DNA from: Heligmosomoides polygyrus polygyrus
Taxonomy: Eukaryota; Nematoda; Chromadorea; Rhabditida; Heligmosomidae
DNA length: 64,000 nucleotides
Assembly: GCA_947396885.1 (NCBI GenBank)
Contig: OX377204.1
Span: 52,129,139 to 52,193,138 of the forward strand
Direction of reading: 5' to 3'
Numbering within the stretch: position 1 is the first letter of the stretch; the number at the start of each line of letters is the position of its first letter. The position numbers were made by a program, and so were the translations under genes. Below, piece by piece: positions 44,721 through 55,912 of this stretch. The notes beneath the pieces were generated by a model. It was not told where the DNA came from, did not search any database, and saw only the letters and a program-made list of their open reading frames with translations.

Positions 44721-45256
44721 GCGGAGGAGCAACCTGAAGGATAGAAGTACTGCGCAGCACAAACCAATGACGTTATTGGCCGGTCCGGAGAGAATGTCTA
44801 TGATGAATGCACGGAAGTGGTGTGGTGAACGGCTTGATACCGATAAAGCACGCACCAGTTCATAGATGCTAGCGAATTTTATGTTTTACAAAAACTACAT
44901 TCCATAAGTCAGTGATGCTACAAAGTCGCGCGAAGCGCGCAAGTGCCAGACACGCCGTTAGGCGTGTCGGAGCACTTGTATGAAATAAAAGGGAATGAAT
45001 AGTCATAGATGCTCTTTTTCACTTCTTTCACATCAGTTTTTGGCGCAACTAGTGGACGAGGGGGGCAGTCCATCAATACTCGAAAAAGTTACGGGTTTTA
45101 CCAGTTTGACCAGGCCCCTCTCGGTGCAACTTGCATTACACGTACATATGCGTACAATGGGGGAAATTCCACGTCACCAAACCCGACTGCTATGTTCAAG
45201 GCGGTCGAAGCCTAGGACTGCACCCCTCGTTCACGTGTTGCGCCCAGTTTTTATAC
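44721..45256. other. Unassigned sequence
   Basis: No gene is supported. A short inverted repeat lies at 44937-44972 (CGCAAGTGCCAGACACGCC and its rough inverse). Confidence 0.3.
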
Positions 45257-45633
45257 TGTTAGAACGATGTCTTGTTGCGATCAAAACTTCTAGCGCCAAG
45301 CGGGACTCGAATCGCACCTCCCTCCGACCGGGCGGGAATGCTCTACGCCATTAACCACCGGCGCTGTTTGACGAACGCAACATCCACACCTCGTGGGACC
45401 CATCAGCATTCACCCGTATATCGGGATGAGCCGGTCGCTGATATCAGCACTGAACCAGTTATGCTGTAGGTCTTCATGGAAATGATTCAATTCAGTTTCT
45501 TTAAGATTGCGCTCGATCAAACAGCGCCGGTGGTGTAATGGCGTAGAGCATTCCCGCCCGGTCAGAGGGAGGCGGGGGTTCGAGTCCCGCCTGGGGCTAG
45601 AAGTTTTGATCGCAACAAAACATCGCTGTAACA
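45257..45633. mobile_element. Family I palindromic element
   Basis: The termini TGTTAGAACGATGTCTTGTT and the inverse of TGTTACAGCGATGTTTTGTT extend inward as arms of about 115 bp. Each arm contains a tRNA-like module (45293-45364 minus and 45524-45597 plus). The spacer holds GCTGATATCAGCACTGAACC, related to the spacer of the 51-kb copy. The arms are about 90% alike. Confidence 0.7.
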
Positions 45634-45897
45634 GCTTACGTCCTCGGTACCAGCAAATTGAGGTTTAACGAAACTGAATTGAATTAGTTTTTGTACTGTT
45701 TATACTGTTTATTGTGCTTGCCAATAACAATACTCGGAATAAGGGGGAAACAGAATACGCGTAAGATTAGCTATGTAACTGAAACAGAAAATAGCTATTA
45801 ACCACTAAAAAGAGGAAGCAAAACCAATGGCATAGAGCTTTCTTGGATGGGCCACTATATTTTAGTTAATATAGTAATTTAAACCAAGAGTACAAAC
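45634..45897. other. Short unassigned stretch
   Basis: AT-rich sequence between the family I element and the minus-strand exon. It presumably includes the start of the intron following that exon. No element recognised. Confidence 0.3.
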
Positions 45898-46038
45898 CTC
45901 ATCGAGAAGATCCATCACTTGATTCTCTGCTTCCTCCACCATGTGACGGTACTGGAGTGATTGATAGGCGGTGAAAATTGTGCACAAGAAGGCGAAGAAG
46001 GACACGAAAGGGACAACGATCGCCAGCACGTCGACGAA
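45898..46038 (-). CDS. Host exon encoding a membrane segment
   Basis: The minus-strand exon follows TTTTTTCGTGTCAG and ends GATGAG before GTTTGTACTC. It is 47 codons, phase 0 at both ends. A hydrophobic stretch (VLAIVVPFVSFFAFLCTIF) of transmembrane length is followed by YRHMVEEAENQVMDLLDE, an amphipathic acidic helix. Neighbouring exons could not be identified with confidence. It looks like an internal exon of a membrane protein; the family is not recognised. Confidence 0.6.
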
Positions 46039-46514
46039 CTGACACGAAAAAAGCTTAGAATAGAAAAGGATAATGGTAGACTGCCAAGGGACACTTGCTG
46101 CAGCTGATAGCAACTGGTGAGATTCGGATGGACGCAGGAACTGTTATGCAGAATGACAGGTCATCGGACACTTCTTAGCCTTCGGGTTCACGAGATGTGC
46201 ACCATAGTCATCCAAACGAATTGAACAACAGCGCGAAATGTGAGAGTGGTTAGTGCAGTAATCAGAATGCAGCAGCTGAACTACACTGCTGCCGAGGACT
46301 TCATAGGTGCTTGCTTAACAGAAGACTGACAACGCAGGAGTCCATTACCTAAAACTAAGGCGAAAGAGAGGCTAGCGGTCCAATCCAGGTGGAAATCTCC
46401 TAGACTGCTACCTGCGGTCAACCAGCAGTCTTCTAGACACCTCCCCTTCACTTGCGTAAAACGAAGTATGATCCAGCTCCTAGGAAATGTTGGCACCCAA
46501 GGCAGTATCGATGT
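46039..46514. other. Unassigned sequence
   Basis: Upstream side of the minus-strand exon. No further exon could be supported, although TCTTTCGCCTTAG near 46350 (minus) resembles a splice acceptor. Confidence 0.3.
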
Positions 46515-46516
46515 TA

Positions 46517-47501
46517 TTGGGTTGTTCAATAATCAATGTCGCTTCTTCTCATAGATGGCGTGAACTGTACATTTTTGTAAAAGTGATTGCGTGGCTTGCA
46601 TTATTATGTACTACTGTAAAGGTTCGAGTCTTCAAAAAGGCTAAGATGCGATACAAGCTCGAGAGGATTCATGTGAAGTTTATGGTGATGACTGACTGAA
46701 CGCCAGTGTTAGCCGCTTTCGCTCTGGAAATTTTATTCTGCAGGTTACACCACATACTGGTCGTATAATCACTACTCATCACGACAAAATAAAGGCGTCA
46801 ATAGAAACTAATCGGTGTATGGCAACTCGAGAGATGGCGGAGAAGCTTGGCTATAGAACTGAAGCGTTTGTTTGCACTTACAACAGCATCGTTACGTAAA
46901 CAATCTGGATGCTAGGGTTCCCAACGAATTAAAGGCTCACCAAACGCATTAACCTATGCGAGGGCATATTCTGCTTTGAGCTGCTTCCTAGAAACCAACC
47001 TGCTGTCTCGAATGTCTACTGTTGTCAACTATCGTAATTGAACGAAGAAATCAAGAGGAACGTCCTAAACTGGCCAATCGCAAAGACATCTGTTCCAGAT
47101 CGCTCACCAGCGCCAACGCCAGATCTCTCACCTTTTTGATAACCCGTCAAAAATCAACAAAGCTCAATTGGGAACTGGTGCCACATCCAGCCTATGGCCC
47201 TGATTTATCACCATTAGATTACCAGGTGCTCCGCTCCACTCAAAATCCTTTGAATGGCAAACTTTTGGTTCCCATAAGGGGATGAAAATGTGTCGTACCA
47301 GCTCTTCTCTTCTAGGAACCAAGGCTACTTCGAACGTACAATTTTTCAACCTACCGATAGAGACAGAAGGCCATCCAACAAAATGATCAATGTTGACTGA
47401 CTATTACTAACTATGACTAATAGCTAATGGTTGTTGTTAATATAAACAAATCCACTTTGAAAAATATGAAAGAAACCGACATTAATTATCGAACACCCCA
47501 A
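46517..47501 (+). mobile_element. Mariner element relic with terminal repeats
   Basis: Left TTGGGTTGTTCAATAATCAA and the inverse right TTGGGGTGTTCGATAATTAA are flanked by TA (46515-46516 and 47502-47503). The interior reads ETNRCMATREMAEKLGY near 46810 (helix-turn-helix side) and NWELVPHPAYGPDLSPLDYQ near 47170, the segment around the third catalytic Asp. At 985 bp it is shorter than a full mariner, with stops and deletions in the middle. Confidence 0.8.
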
Positions 47502-47503
47502 TA

Positions 47504-48061
47504 GAAAGGATGACTTGTTGTCTCCAATTCGACAGTTCTGCCTAAGCATTAACCACGTTGATCCCTCTGCGCTCCGATCGTGGGAAGCAATATTTTCGCA
47601 TGTGTGATCAGATTCTCAAGGAGTTTAGTCAGGGCGGTTCCCTTCACCCCACGTTTCAAAGTAATAGTCCCAGACGTCCGAGAACAGCCAACGTCAACCA
47701 GAGAGCTGATACTACTCTCCAGCATTCATCGAGAATCGTCAAGGCGTCAGGTGCAGTGGGTAGGTAAGATTATCCCACATATACCCCTCAACTGCTCTAA
47801 GGAAGTGGAATGGGTAAAGAAGGGAAGTGCGAAATGCTATAAACACTAATCCGGATTTATCAAAGACTTACAGCAATTTAACAAAAAAAATACAGCCGAA
47901 ATTCCTGATGGCGCGGTTTTTTAACCGATATGGTGAGTGATAAGCTGCATTATCTCAGCTTTCCGCTGTGAATTCTCTGTTAAAGTTATGTAAGTCGTTG
48001 ATGAATCCGAACCCAGGTTGAACAGGCAAGATTTACGCTGCGGTAGCTGAGTATTGGAACT
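47504..48061. other. Unassigned sequence
   Basis: No supported gene or element. Confidence 0.3.
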
Positions 48062-48100
48062 ATTAGGTTGCTCGGAAAGTTTTGATAGGGCTTTTTTCTT
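48062..48100 (+). repeat. Solitary mariner-like terminal repeat
   Basis: TTAGGTTGCTCGGAAAGTTT after TA looks like a mariner terminus. No inverted partner was found within the window, so it may be a broken element. Confidence 0.4.
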
Positions 48101-48245
48101 CTTTCTTTCTCAACTTCTTTATTCAGCGTACAGTGCTGATCGCTCAACGACCCTCCTCCATATCGATTGACCATGGTGTCGGTGGATATCGAAAATGGCC
48201 ACGTCGATTTGACGCGACACCAGGAGAATCTGGTCAGATCTAGTA

Positions 48246-48289
48246 AGTTCATATGCACTGAATCCTTCCAGATTCAGTGCATATGAACT
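48246..48289. repeat. 19-bp perfect hairpin with 6-nt loop
   Basis: AGTTCATATGCACTGAATC, loop CTTCCA, then its exact inverse complement. Confidence 0.8.
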
Positions 48290-48599
48290 ACCCGATCTAA
48301 AATATTTCCCACTCAAGTTTCTTCCCCTACCCATTTCTGTGCTCTCATTGATGTCAGCAGTGGAAAACCCATGACAGTTCGCAACCAGGTTCTGTTCATT
48401 CAAAATGACCGCTTCCCCAATTTTTCCTTTACTATTGTTGTGCATGTAAAATACACCGACATCAAGCCACTAACGTCTTCACATTTACGTGTAAAGACTT
48501 ATGGAAGACATGGATTACACCAGTCTAGCGTAGCAGACGTCACGGAGTTTGCGCCCGTACGTGTTCCGAGCTTGTCGAAATTTCCCCGAAAATACACTT

Positions 48600-49505
48600 G
48601 GTGTCTAAACGGACTAAGCCCTTAAATCTGCAAACGTTGTAAATCTTTTCTTAGCCATGAAAACCTTTAGGGAGCGGAGCAAGTGGTAATGTGAGGGGTA
48701 ATGTCAGGAGAATATGGCAGATGGGGCACGGTCTCCCAGCCCAGCTCTTCGATTTTTTGATGGGTCGCTTTGGCTACGTGAGGTCTGCGTTATCATGAGG
48801 AAGGTGCACTGAAGGTTGACTTTGCCGGATAGCGTCGTCGCGTTTCAGGAGTTGAGTGGCGCAAACGACAGCGGTGACCGTGGGCCTTTGTTGGAGCAGC
48901 TCGTAGTACAACATTCCCTTCAGGTCCCAGAAGCAGCATAGAAGAACCTTCTTGAGGTGCACTTTCGACTTCGCTTGTAGGCGGCTTTTCTCCTCGAGCT
49001 AGCCATGGTGTGCGTTGAACTCGTAGAGGACCCATCCATCAGCTCCTATAATTAGGTCTTCCAGAAACTCTTTTTAGTGAGGGCGGAGAATGAGAAACTG
49101 ACAAATGGATACTCGGATGAACTGCATGCTATGTCTCAAGGAATGCGAGTTGCATCGAGTCACCACTTTCCTGTCGAAGAGGACTTGCTGGCATCTGACG
49201 ACTGTCGATCGGGTACATCCGACTCTTCCCATGACCCCATGCGATAGCTCCCGAATCCTGCTTGACAGCATCGAGAACGGTGGATTCCTCTACCGCTTGG
49301 CGCGCTCGACCAAGACTTGTCTTTGAAGTCCGCGTCTCCTTCTACGAACCGAGCAAACCAACGGTTGACGGCGATAATGGTAGCGTTGTCCTCCCAATGC
49401 GCCTTGCGGACTGCTGCCGTCGCTCCAGTGCCGTCGCGCCGCTCGCAGAAGATCGCTGCCCGAAGATGCTCTTGTGAAGTTGCCATTGCACTAAAACCCA
49501 AAGAA
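48600..49505 (-). pseudogene. Mariner transposase relic
   Basis: The N-terminus reads MATSQEHLRAAIFCERRDGT, then RWFARFVEGDADFKDKSWS (49260-49485), the mariner helix-turn-helix region. The C-terminal half in shifted frames reads LLCCFWDLKGMLYYELLQQR (second catalytic Asp) at 48890-48950, HLPHDNA at 48795, and PHLPYSPDITP near 48725, where the third catalytic segment is damaged. Terminal repeats were not found. It is clearly inactive. Confidence 0.75.
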
Positions 49506-50247
49506 GAGCATGCACGCGTGCGTTCGCGTCAGCGGAGGAGAGCACAGAACAAAGCCGTAGCATTGTTTAGGCAGGGGAAGGAACTCCAGGCTGCGGCTCC
49601 AGTGACGCACCCGTGCTAAGATTGCCTACATCCTGTAGTTCCGTTCCTCTCTGAAAACGGAAGCAAATATAACGTGGATCCGCAATCGAACCGAGGAGAT
49701 AAGACTACATTTACATTCGTTATATACAGCTACTCTCCGCGCCTGCCCACCGCGGCGTGCTATTGCGAGATCCCCACCCCCCCCCCCGAACTACTATAGC
49801 GCCGACGGTTCTTGCCGGACGTACAAACCTTTTAGATCAAATTACCAAGCAGAAGGTACGGTTTTTATTCAAAAAATCACCGACGTTCATGTTCACCGGT
49901 CGACGAGACGCTCAGTAGCAGAATGCTTTCCACTCAAGGTTTAATATTTAGCTGACTACACGCACACTAGCTCTACACGCAAACACTACACGCATATAAC
50001 AACTGGCTGTCTAAAGCGGGTTTCACACTGCCGCTGCATTTGTGTGTTGCAGCAACGAGCAACGAAAAAGGGGTGGAGTTCGATGCTTACTGCAGCCGCA
50101 ACGTGTAGATAAAATAATGAGATAAGACCTGTGATATGCCTCTGTTCACGAATATCAGCAAAAAGATGTTCCATGTCCGACTGTCGTTGAATCTTGGCAT
50201 GTCGTTTAACTGTAGTGTAGGATGTCGTAAAGCTGTTGAGCCAACAT
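49506..50247. other. Unassigned sequence
   Basis: No exon or element recognised. A C-run lies at 49775-49787. Confidence 0.3.
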
Positions 50248-50310
50248 TGTTATCGAAGCTTTATTCAGCTTACGTTTTGGCGTAACCGCCTTCTTCAGAG
50301 CCTGGAAAAG
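50248..50310 (-). ncRNA. Hammerhead-like motif beside Penelope element
   Basis: On the minus strand: GGCT, CTGAAGA, A, GGCG-GTTA-CGCC, AAAA, CGTA, AGCT. This is the hammerhead order with a 4-bp stem II, a GUA cleavage triplet and a weak stem I. The core GAAA has mutated to AAAA, so activity is unlikely. Its place just 3' of the Penelope ORF fits the terminal repeats of such elements. Confidence 0.45.
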
Positions 50311-51381
50311 TCAAAAAGAGTTTGAGAAATTACTCGTCCTAGGATAATTTCAAGCTACAGGAGTCTCAAAAATTTATGAGGGAATAAAACGAATAGGGAG
50401 TAAGGCAACCCGACTGACCTTATGGAAGCAGCCGAAAGGCTGGATGGTCACCTTCGGATGGAGAACGACTGGGTGAATGAACTCTCCCTTCGGCCGTCAC
50501 CGTTATCCCCCAACCACTGCGCCACTGTGACTTCGCAGTCTGTGTTCCCCCAAAGGCGTGGAGACTTTGCACTTGTCCAATCCATCCACGTGCTCCTTCA
50601 CTCTGACCCAAAGAGGCCTGCCCGTGTCGCCGATGTATTCTTCGTTGCATTGACTGCAAGCTAAGAGGTACGCCGTTCCCGAGACTCTACAGTCGCCTTC
50701 CCTACCGTACGGACAGACCATGCAGGAGGGAGTAGTACACGCGCTGTCATAGAGGCGGTTTCTAACAAGCTGCGCCTTAAGGTTTCGGGTGGTATCTGAA
50801 CGACCCTTACGAGGTCGTCTAGCTCGGCCTTACGAACACAGTCCCGAACTTGGGCGCTGAGTGCATCCGTTATAAAGGGCACTGAAAAAGGAACCTTGTT
50901 GTGTTCTTGAGCGCTACGTGTATGAGCTGCTGACGGTCGACGACATCTCTTCGGCATGTTGTCGGGCACATACCCATTTGACAAAGCAATGCGAGAAGCC
51001 ATTTTCATCGATGAAGACTTCAAGTCGTAGTCAGAAGACACCTATGCAACTGTGCGGAACATGTTTTGAACAATGGCCCTTTTAGTGTGCGAGGGTGTGC
51101 AGAACGGAAGTGCACGTTGATGTTCTTGTTACTAGGCTTCCGATACCACCTAGTTTGGAAGGTGCTCTGGGAGAGACGGACTTCAGCGTTCAGGAACGGC
51201 AGCCAGTGGTCTGTCGGCTTCTCCCATGTGAGCATAATGTGCTCCACTTGATGATTGAGCAGATCGAAACAGGTGTCCATTTCGGTTTGCGTGGGACATA
51301 CGATAAAGCAATCATCAATATACAGACTATACAACAAGGCTATATGTTGTTACAGGATGTTTTGTTGCGATCAAAACTCTT

Positions 51382-51451
51382 GCGCCAGGCGGGACTCGAA
51401 CCAGCATCTTCTGCTTTCCGGGCAGCGATGTTCGCCTTACACCACCGGCGC
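51382..51451 (-). repeat. tRNA-like module (family I)
   Basis: Seventy nucleotides, nearly identical to the modules at 10087 and 51715. It keeps the 7-bp acceptor with one G-U and the perfect T arm with TTCGAGT. The D arm is irregular. Confidence 0.55.
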
Positions 51452-51714
51452 TGTTTGACCGCACGTAACATCCGCGATATCCTCGAGGTCTGTCAGCACC
51501 CACCCGCGATACGGGATGAAAAAAAACATCCTGTAACAACATATATCCTCTCTACCAGCCGCTCCAGGCTTAAGCTAATGTGTTCAAACATTGTTACTAG
51601 TAAGGTCTTCAGCTTAACCGGTTCCATGCTGATATCAGCGGCCGGCCCATCCCGTATCGCGGGTGGGTGCTGACAGACCTCGAGGATATCGCGGATGTTA
51701 CGTGCGGTCAAACA

Positions 51715-51784
51715 GCGCCGGTCGTGTAAGGCGAACATCGCTGCCCGGAAAGCAGAAGATGCGGGTTCGAGTCCCGCCTGGCGC
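51715..51784 (+). repeat. tRNA-like module (family I)
   Basis: Inverse partner of 51382-51451. The single change GGTGGTG to GGTCGTG affects the A-box side. Confidence 0.55.
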
Positions 51785-52058
51785 AAGAGTTTTGATCGCA
51801 ACAAAACATCCTGTAACAACATATAGCCTCTCTACCAGCCGCTCCAGGCTTAAGCTAATGTGTTCAAACATTTATAGAACAAGGGTCTGCACTCCAGAAC
51901 AGGCCTCCCTATTTTAGACATAAAAGCTATGGCTAACACAGGAGCCAGACGCTGACCCATGGCCAACCCTCTGATCTGCCTGTAGTACTCATTGGACCAC
52001 TTGAAGATGTTACACTGAAGAGACTCATTTATAAGTGTCATTACCTGAGTCACACTTA

Positions 52059-52956
52059 CCAGAATACTATCTCAACTGTAGGTCGGAACGGCGCAAGTGT
52101 TGTATATGGGCAGAACCGCCTCTTCCTAGGGAACAAACTGCAGGTATCTCGACCCCAATACAATTCTGCGCAGAGTTAGGGGTCGAGTGTTGGCGCCCTG
52201 TTGATTCACGTGCTTCACAGCTGACGGGCACTCGCGGGATGAGGGCTCGTATCGCGACTCAGCGCAGTGCACAGGTGACGTAGTAGGGAGGAACTAGGAC
52301 TCGTGAAGGAGGGGTCAGGGGTTTGGGTCCCGCAGACTGCGTTCGTTTTGCACTTCTGCAAAATCCATGTTTATCATATAGGTAATCCACTTAGGGGTAT
52401 TATGGTGTGTTATAGAGCATGTTTACATATAACATATGCTTCAAACTACAGATCAGATTAAATGTTCACTTCTGTGTGCCACTTATTTTAAGCCTACTTT
52501 GTGTGAAGCTATAGTTATGTAACGATAGATATTTTGCGGCACTAGTTAAAAGTTCCGACTCCACCGACAAGACTTCGGTCAAAAAAAATTTCGCTGAAAC
52601 TTCGTCTAGGGGTTATTTGGGGTGCTGATCACGAATCTGACATCCGTTTTTCACGATTCTGTCTCTACCTGCCGTCACCGGCAGAAACTTCAAGAATATA
52701 ATCCTTTACCTTCCTGTATCTATATTATCCAGCCGAATCGTGATGAATGGATATCAGATTCGTGATCAGCACCCCAAATAACCCCCCCGGGACGAAGTTT
52801 CAGCGAACATTTTTTTTGACCGAAGTCTTGCCGGTGGAGTCGGAACTTTTAACTAGTGCCACAAAATGTCTATCGTTTCATAACTATAGCTTCACACAAA
52901 GTAGGCTTAAAATAAGTGGCACACAGAAGTGAACATTTAAGCTAATCTGTAGTTTG
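52059..52956. repeat. Family II element, left part, with internal inverted repeat
   Basis: It starts CCAGAATACTATCTCAACTG and follows the 40345 element through the tRNA-like module (52274-52332). The centre differs. The segment from about 52430 to 52640, including ACTTTTAACTAGTGCC read inverted, is repeated in inverse orientation at about 52745-52956, giving a hairpin with a roughly 100-bp spacer. The right arm lies beyond the CR1 insertion. Confidence 0.65.
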
Positions 52957-53148
52957 AAGCATATTTATTTATTTATTTATTTATTTATTCACTACATGGA
53001 TAACCATGCAAAAGAAAAACAAGGTAAAACTAAAGTTAAAGTAATTCTAAACAGGAAAAAACAAAACAGGCAACAAGAATCAACATAATACAGTTGAAAA
53101 CTACTAAGCTGCATCCTGAAAATATCGGTCAAGAAGTTTTTTGTACTT

Positions 53149-55898
53149 TTATACTTTATACTTCCTTAAGTAATTTGGTATAATGAGTTTTTTAGATAAC
53201 CTCAAAAAATCAGAGCCAGCACGGCAAGTGAAAAATTGAGACCTTACACTGCTTTTTGCTCCAGGAAACTGGATCTTCCACTGACCGCCCCTTGTGTTTG
53301 ATGAAGAAAAGGTATAGAACTCCTGAAGGGGAATACGAGTAAGACCGTTTATCATCTTATATATCGCAATTAAATCATTTCTTCTCCTACGACGTTCAAG
53401 GGTATGTAGAATGAAGAATGTGTTTCGTGAAGCCGGTGAGGGGATGGTGTTGCAATCATACCCATGTACTCGTATCCATAGCTTTCTTGTGAAGCTGTTT
53501 TGTACAGATTCCAGCCTGGCAATTTCACGCTTATATTTGGGACTAAAAATTGTGGTGCCATATTCTAGAATTGGTCTAACATACGACTTATAGGCAATTA
53601 ATAGGTATTGTATTGAATTTGTTCGCAAACATTTGAAGAGGCTGTGCACAATTCGTTCAGCTTTTTTCGATATTATTTCAATATGTTCTTTGAACGAAAG
53701 TTGGATGTCCAAATTAAAGCCCAAATCACGCAGGGAAGTTGCACTACTAATATGCATCTTGTCAAGGTAGTAAGGATATCTACCTACCTGCTGCCCTAGA
53801 TAAAGTACTTGTGACTTTTGCGGAGATAGTGGAAGTTCCCATTTTGATGACCAATCCGCAATTGCATTTATTGCTGATTGGAGAGAAAGATGGTCTTCTC
53901 GAAGAGCAATATTCTTGTAAATTTTTATATCGTCAGCGAACATTTTACATGAAACACCAAGCTGATAACTAAGGACGGAATTTCAGAGGTATATATAGAA
54001 AAGAGGATTGGGGACAAAACACCACCCTAAGGAACACCACTTTTAATAGAAAGACGTTCAGAGAATGCGTCATTTACCCTAACTTGAAAAGATCTACCAG
54101 ATATAAAGTTTTTTATCCATAGAGTAATTCTATGATGGACACCTATATCCGTGAGCTTGACAATTAGTTTATCCAAAGGGACCTTGTCGAAAGCCTTCAT
54201 AAAATCAAAATAAATTACATCCACATCAATTTTTTGTTCAAGAGATTTCGTCCAATCATTAAGCGTAGATAACATCAGTGTTTCAGTAGATTTACCTGAA
54301 CGGAAGCCATGTTGATCATTCGGGATAAGATTATTGGACTCGAGATATAATACAAGCGCTGTCTTGAGTTTTCTGTCGAAGACCCTAGCAAAAACTGATG
54401 TGATGCTAATTGGACGAAAGTTTGATACAAGTTGGTGGGGAGACTTTTTTGGAAAAGGTGTAACAAACGCATGTTTTCAACGGGTAGGTACTTCGCCAGT
54501 CATATAACTGGCATTAAATATGTGCTCAAGAGGGTAAGCAATCGCGATGGCAATTTTCCTGATAAAGTAGGACGGTACTTCATCCGGAGTAGTAGCATAA
54601 CTAGGTGGTAGCTTACAAAGTTCATTATAAATCTCCTCCTTATAGAACCAAACCAAACTTTCCATGCTGGAATTATTATTATTAACAGCAAAGGAGTCGA
54701 TGTTGAAAGAACGTTCTGCAAAGGTCTTTTGAAAATATTTAGCTAGCATGGTAGCCTTTGTTGAGTCAGTTAATGCTACGACGCCGGTTTCGTCCTTCAA
54801 TGTGTGGATTCGCTCGGTACGTTTCAGTACAGAATTTAACAGTTTATAGAGAGATGATTTGTTGGGAGTATTGAGAATTTTTCTCTCAACATACTTGTGG
54901 AATTTGTTTAAAAGTCGGTCAATCTATTATTGATTTTTTGAAAATGGTGAAGGTTTTCAGAACCTGGGCAATGTAGATATGTCGAACATAGTTTTTCTTT
55001 GTGTTCAAAAAGTCTGGCTAGGTTGGGAGGAAGTTTATTAAAGTGTACTGGTAACTTTTCGAAAGAGAATTGAGATAAAGAACTCGTATTTATCATTCAC
55101 AGTAACTTGTTCCTCAAGGAGTGTTCTCCAATCTATTGAAAGCAAATACTGACAGATAATGTCGTAGTTTACTTTATGAAATGCTTTTTGAATTCGATAC
55201 CTTGGTTTACTCAGTGAGTAATCAGTTCTAAATGAAATGCTAGAATGATCGCTGGAACCTATTGGTGGCCCAATATTGATGTCTTTGACAGGTTCCAAAC
55301 TGCTGCTGAGAACAATATCAAGCAGATGGTTATGTCGAGTAGGCGTCACAATGTTCTGATGAAGATTGCAAGATTGGCACATATCAACAAAACATTTTGA
55401 TGCCATAGAAACTGAAGACGGATAATTTTTAGACCAATCAATATCTGGAAAATTGAAATCGCCGAGAACAAGGCATTGGGTTTTAGAGGAACAGAGATCA
55501 CTTAATACCTTGACAAGCCTGATTGTGCTGTTTAGAGATGCAGAAGGAACCCTATAAACAGCAACAAGTCTCAAGGTTGTATCAGCTAAACTCAAATCGC
55601 AGCACAGTATTTCAAAGCTGTCAGCTACCGATTCGCACCATACAGTCTCAGAGCGGATGCCAGACCTAACGAGAATGAGTACACCACCACCTCTCTTGAA
55701 AGTGATGTCGCATCTTATGTGGCAAAACTGGCCACACAAATCATTGAGAATTATGGCTGAATTTATGGAATCTTGTAGCCACGTTTCTGTGATGACAATA
55801 ATGTCTGAGTTTAATTTCCTGATGGCGAACTTTAACGGTAGTATGTTTTTCTGAATAGATCGTATGTTGCAATAAAGGAAACTTAGGTCTTTGACCAA
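53149..55898 (-). pseudogene. CR1 ORF2: endonuclease and reverse transcriptase, frameshifted
   Basis: The endonuclease (55898-55038) is open: FLYCNIRSIQKN, ITETWL, GDFNFPDIDW and the final GSSDHSSISF are all intact. RT pieces follow: DETGVVALTD and PPSYATTPDEVPSYFI (54800-54477), a shifted frame around PNLSSN-type text near 54400, VIYFDFMKAFDKVP (54275-54027), and MFADDIKIYKNI with the catalytic FADD (53943). The C-terminal SYVRPILEYGTTIFSP leads to the stop at 53149. Frames break at about 55040, 54475, 54275 and 53945, so no single product is made. Confidence 0.8.
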
Positions 55899-55912
55899 TA
55901 TCCGAGGAGAGT

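Larger units (their letters stand above)
51332..51872. mobile_element. Family I palindromic element inside Penelope RT
   Basis: TATA stands on both sides (51328-51331 and 51873-51876), and the RT frame resumes across it. Arms of about 115 bp begin GGCTATATGTTGTTACAGGA and contain tRNA-like modules at 51382-51451 (minus) and 51715-51784 (plus). A direct repeat of the block containing CCAGCCGCTCCAGGCTTAAG occurs at 51555 and 51837, suggesting a fused or duplicated unit. Confidence 0.72.
50311..52053 (-). pseudogene. Penelope-like retroelement (RT and GIY-YIG)
   Basis: The RT part reads EYYRQIRGLAMGQRLAPVLA (51850-52053), interrupted by the 51332-51872 insertion, and resumes as LYIDDCFIVC with the catalytic YIDD, then HIMLTWEKPTDHWLPFLNAE (51020-51337). 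A linker frame at 50661-51041 follows, then the GIY-YIG endonuclease: YLLACSQCNEEYIGDTGRPL and VKEHVDG with PLGEHR (50503-50721). Combined RT and C-terminal GIY-YIG define Penelope-like elements. The RT N-terminus is missing and there are frameshifts, so it is inactive. Confidence 0.82.

Noticed and set aside
44556..44855. 99-codon minus-strand frame
   Set aside because: It follows the strongly biased composition of the purine-rich repeat and has no motif or splice support.
47986..48625. Overlapping 84-108 codon frames on both strands
   Set aside because: They span the 48246 hairpin and show no recognised domain.
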